7,358 nt of DNA from Solirubrobacteraceae bacterium (lineage in GTDB: Bacteria > Actinomycetota > Thermoleophilia > Solirubrobacterales > Solirubrobacteraceae), in assembly GCA_016462245.1 (NCBI GenBank), contig JAEMTR010000067.1, positions 1-7,358 of the forward strand. The letters are read 5' to 3'. A model generated the notes under the pieces. It was given only the letters and a program-made list of their open reading frames with translations, was not told where the DNA came from and searched no databases. Each line of letters opens with the position of its first letter. Position 1 is the stretch's first letter. Made by a program: the position numbers and the translations under genes. This document shows, in pieces, positions 6,803 through 7,358 of this stretch.

Positions 6803-6810
6803 CGCGAGCG

Positions 6811-7358
6811 ATGACCGGGGCGATTAGAACATCTTGTGCCCTCGCGTTGCTTCTTACGCCCACTGTGCTTGCGTTCTTCTCTGGGGGCTATTTTGCTGGC
6901 CCGCGACTCGTGGCCGGTGCGGCAGTCTGGCTCTTGGCGCTTGTCGGCTTCTGGGTCGCATCCGATCCTCTGCCCCGGCAGCGGTCGAGCTGGATCGCGC
7001 TGCTCGGCATCTTTGCCTTGACCGCGCTTGTCGGGCTGTCGATTACCTGGGCGCCGCTTCGCTCCGTCGCGCAATCGGACTTTCAGCGGTTGCTGGTGTA
7101 CCTAGGTGCCTTTCTGGCCGCGCTCACCTTGCTGCGGGGACGGACTGGCTTAAGGTTCGCCGAGCTGGTCTTGGCGCTCGGCAGTTTGACTGTGACCGTT
7201 TACGCGCTCTCGGCGCGGATCTTTCCCGGATTTGTTCAAGAGACCGCGAGCGCGTCGGCCGCCGGCCGTCTCGAGCAGCCCCTGACCTACTGGAATGCGA
7301 GCGGCATGCTCGCGTGCGTCGGGTTGATTCTCTGTCTACGAATTGGCGCCGACAGCAC
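6811..7358 (+). CDS. O-antigen ligase/polymerase-like membrane protein, N-terminal part (3' end outside window)
   Basis: The reading frame runs from ATG 6811 to the window edge with no stop, giving 182 residues of a longer protein. Hydrophobic segments at ~9-28, 33-50, 61-78, ~94-108 and 117-135 look like membrane helices, and a further one begins at ~164. The segment LSITWAPLRSVAQSDFQRLLVYLG (76-99) and then RLEQPLTYWNASGMLA (153-168) are typical of the O-antigen ligase (Wzy_C) family, where the YWNA.G stretch begins a core helix. Such proteins polymerise or ligate polyprenyl-diphosphate-linked glycan on the outer face of the membrane. The large periplasmic-type loop with catalytic Arg/His residues lies beyond the window. 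ATG 6811 is chosen because the protein begins hydrophobic right after it and TAGGCT is 8 nt upstream. It fits the surrounding glycosyltransferases as the export-side step. Whether it acts on capsule, teichoic-type polymer or another glycan is unknown. Confidence 0.82.
   Translation, partial: MTGAIRTSCALALLLTPTVLAFFSGGYFAGPRLVAGAAVWLLALVGFWVASDPLPRQRSSWIALLGIFALTALVGLSITWAPLRSVAQSDFQRLLVYLGAFLAALTLLRGRTGLRFAELVLALGSLTVTVYALSARIFPGFVQETASASAAGRLEQPLTYWNASGMLACVGLILCLRIGADS

Noticed and set aside
6796..7074. Minus-strand frame opposite the ligase-like gene
   Set aside because: It translates to Arg/Pro/Gly/Glu-rich sequence without a domain. The plus strand encodes clear membrane helices and the YWNA motif.
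1..7358. CRISPR array, insertion sequence, integrase, tRNA, toxin-antitoxin or anti-phage system
   Set aside because: I saw no repeated spacer-repeat pattern, transposase motif, tRNA fold or terminal inverted repeats. All reading frames with good motifs are envelope glycan or DNA-repair genes.

Overview
This window is high-GC DNA with GTG, TTG and ATG starts, tightly packed genes and start codons that mostly lack Shine-Dalgarno sequences. It carries an AftD-like (arabinofuranosyltransferase D-type) C-terminal region. Together these point to an actinomycete. I lean towards a deep-branching class such as Thermoleophilia/Solirubrobacterales rather than a classical mycobacterium, but that is inference. 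The content is a cell-envelope polysaccharide locus with one DNA-repair gene inserted.

Layout. (1) Bases 1-2449 (+) hold the C-terminal 815 or so residues of a large membrane protein whose start lies outside the window. It has two discoidin-like (F5/8 type C) beta-sandwich regions, a terminal domain with a PGWRA motif and three C-terminal membrane helices, as in AftD-type GT-C enzymes. (2) Its stop overlaps the start of a family 4 (Fe-S) uracil-DNA glycosylase gene, 2442-3125 (+). (3) Two glycosyltransferase genes on the minus strand, a GT4 (3979-5055) then a GT2 (3107-3982), overlap by ATGA. The GT2 3' end overlaps the glycosylase 3' end tail to tail by 19 bp. (4) A short divergent control region (5056-5131) separates them from a second GT4 gene on the plus strand (5132-6331). 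(5) A minus-strand gene for a small one-helix TPR-like protein (6335-6754) converges on that GT4 gene. (6) A 56-bp divergent region then leads to the 5' part of an O-antigen ligase/polymerase-like membrane protein (6811 to the window end), which is cut off by the edge.

Working together (inference): the GT4 and GT2 enzymes would build a lipid-linked or envelope glycan at the cytoplasmic face. The O-antigen ligase-like protein would polymerise or transfer it outside. The AftD-like protein would add sugars, possibly arabinofuranose, from a polyprenyl-phosphate donor on the outer face. The TPR-like protein may be an accessory to the ligase. The uracil-DNA glycosylase appears to be a passenger of the operon.

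Most notable signals: the glycosylase ends in QLDLF, which matches the consensus beta-sliding-clamp-binding pentapeptide and sits on a disordered acidic tail; that pentapeptide is encoded inside the 19-bp overlap with the GT2 gene; and four genes each have a TANNNT hexamer 6-8 bases before a possible start codon, which suggests leaderless transcription. I do not see a CRISPR array, mobile element, tRNA, rRNA or a clearly new multi-gene system. No stretch over 300 bases lacks a gene.
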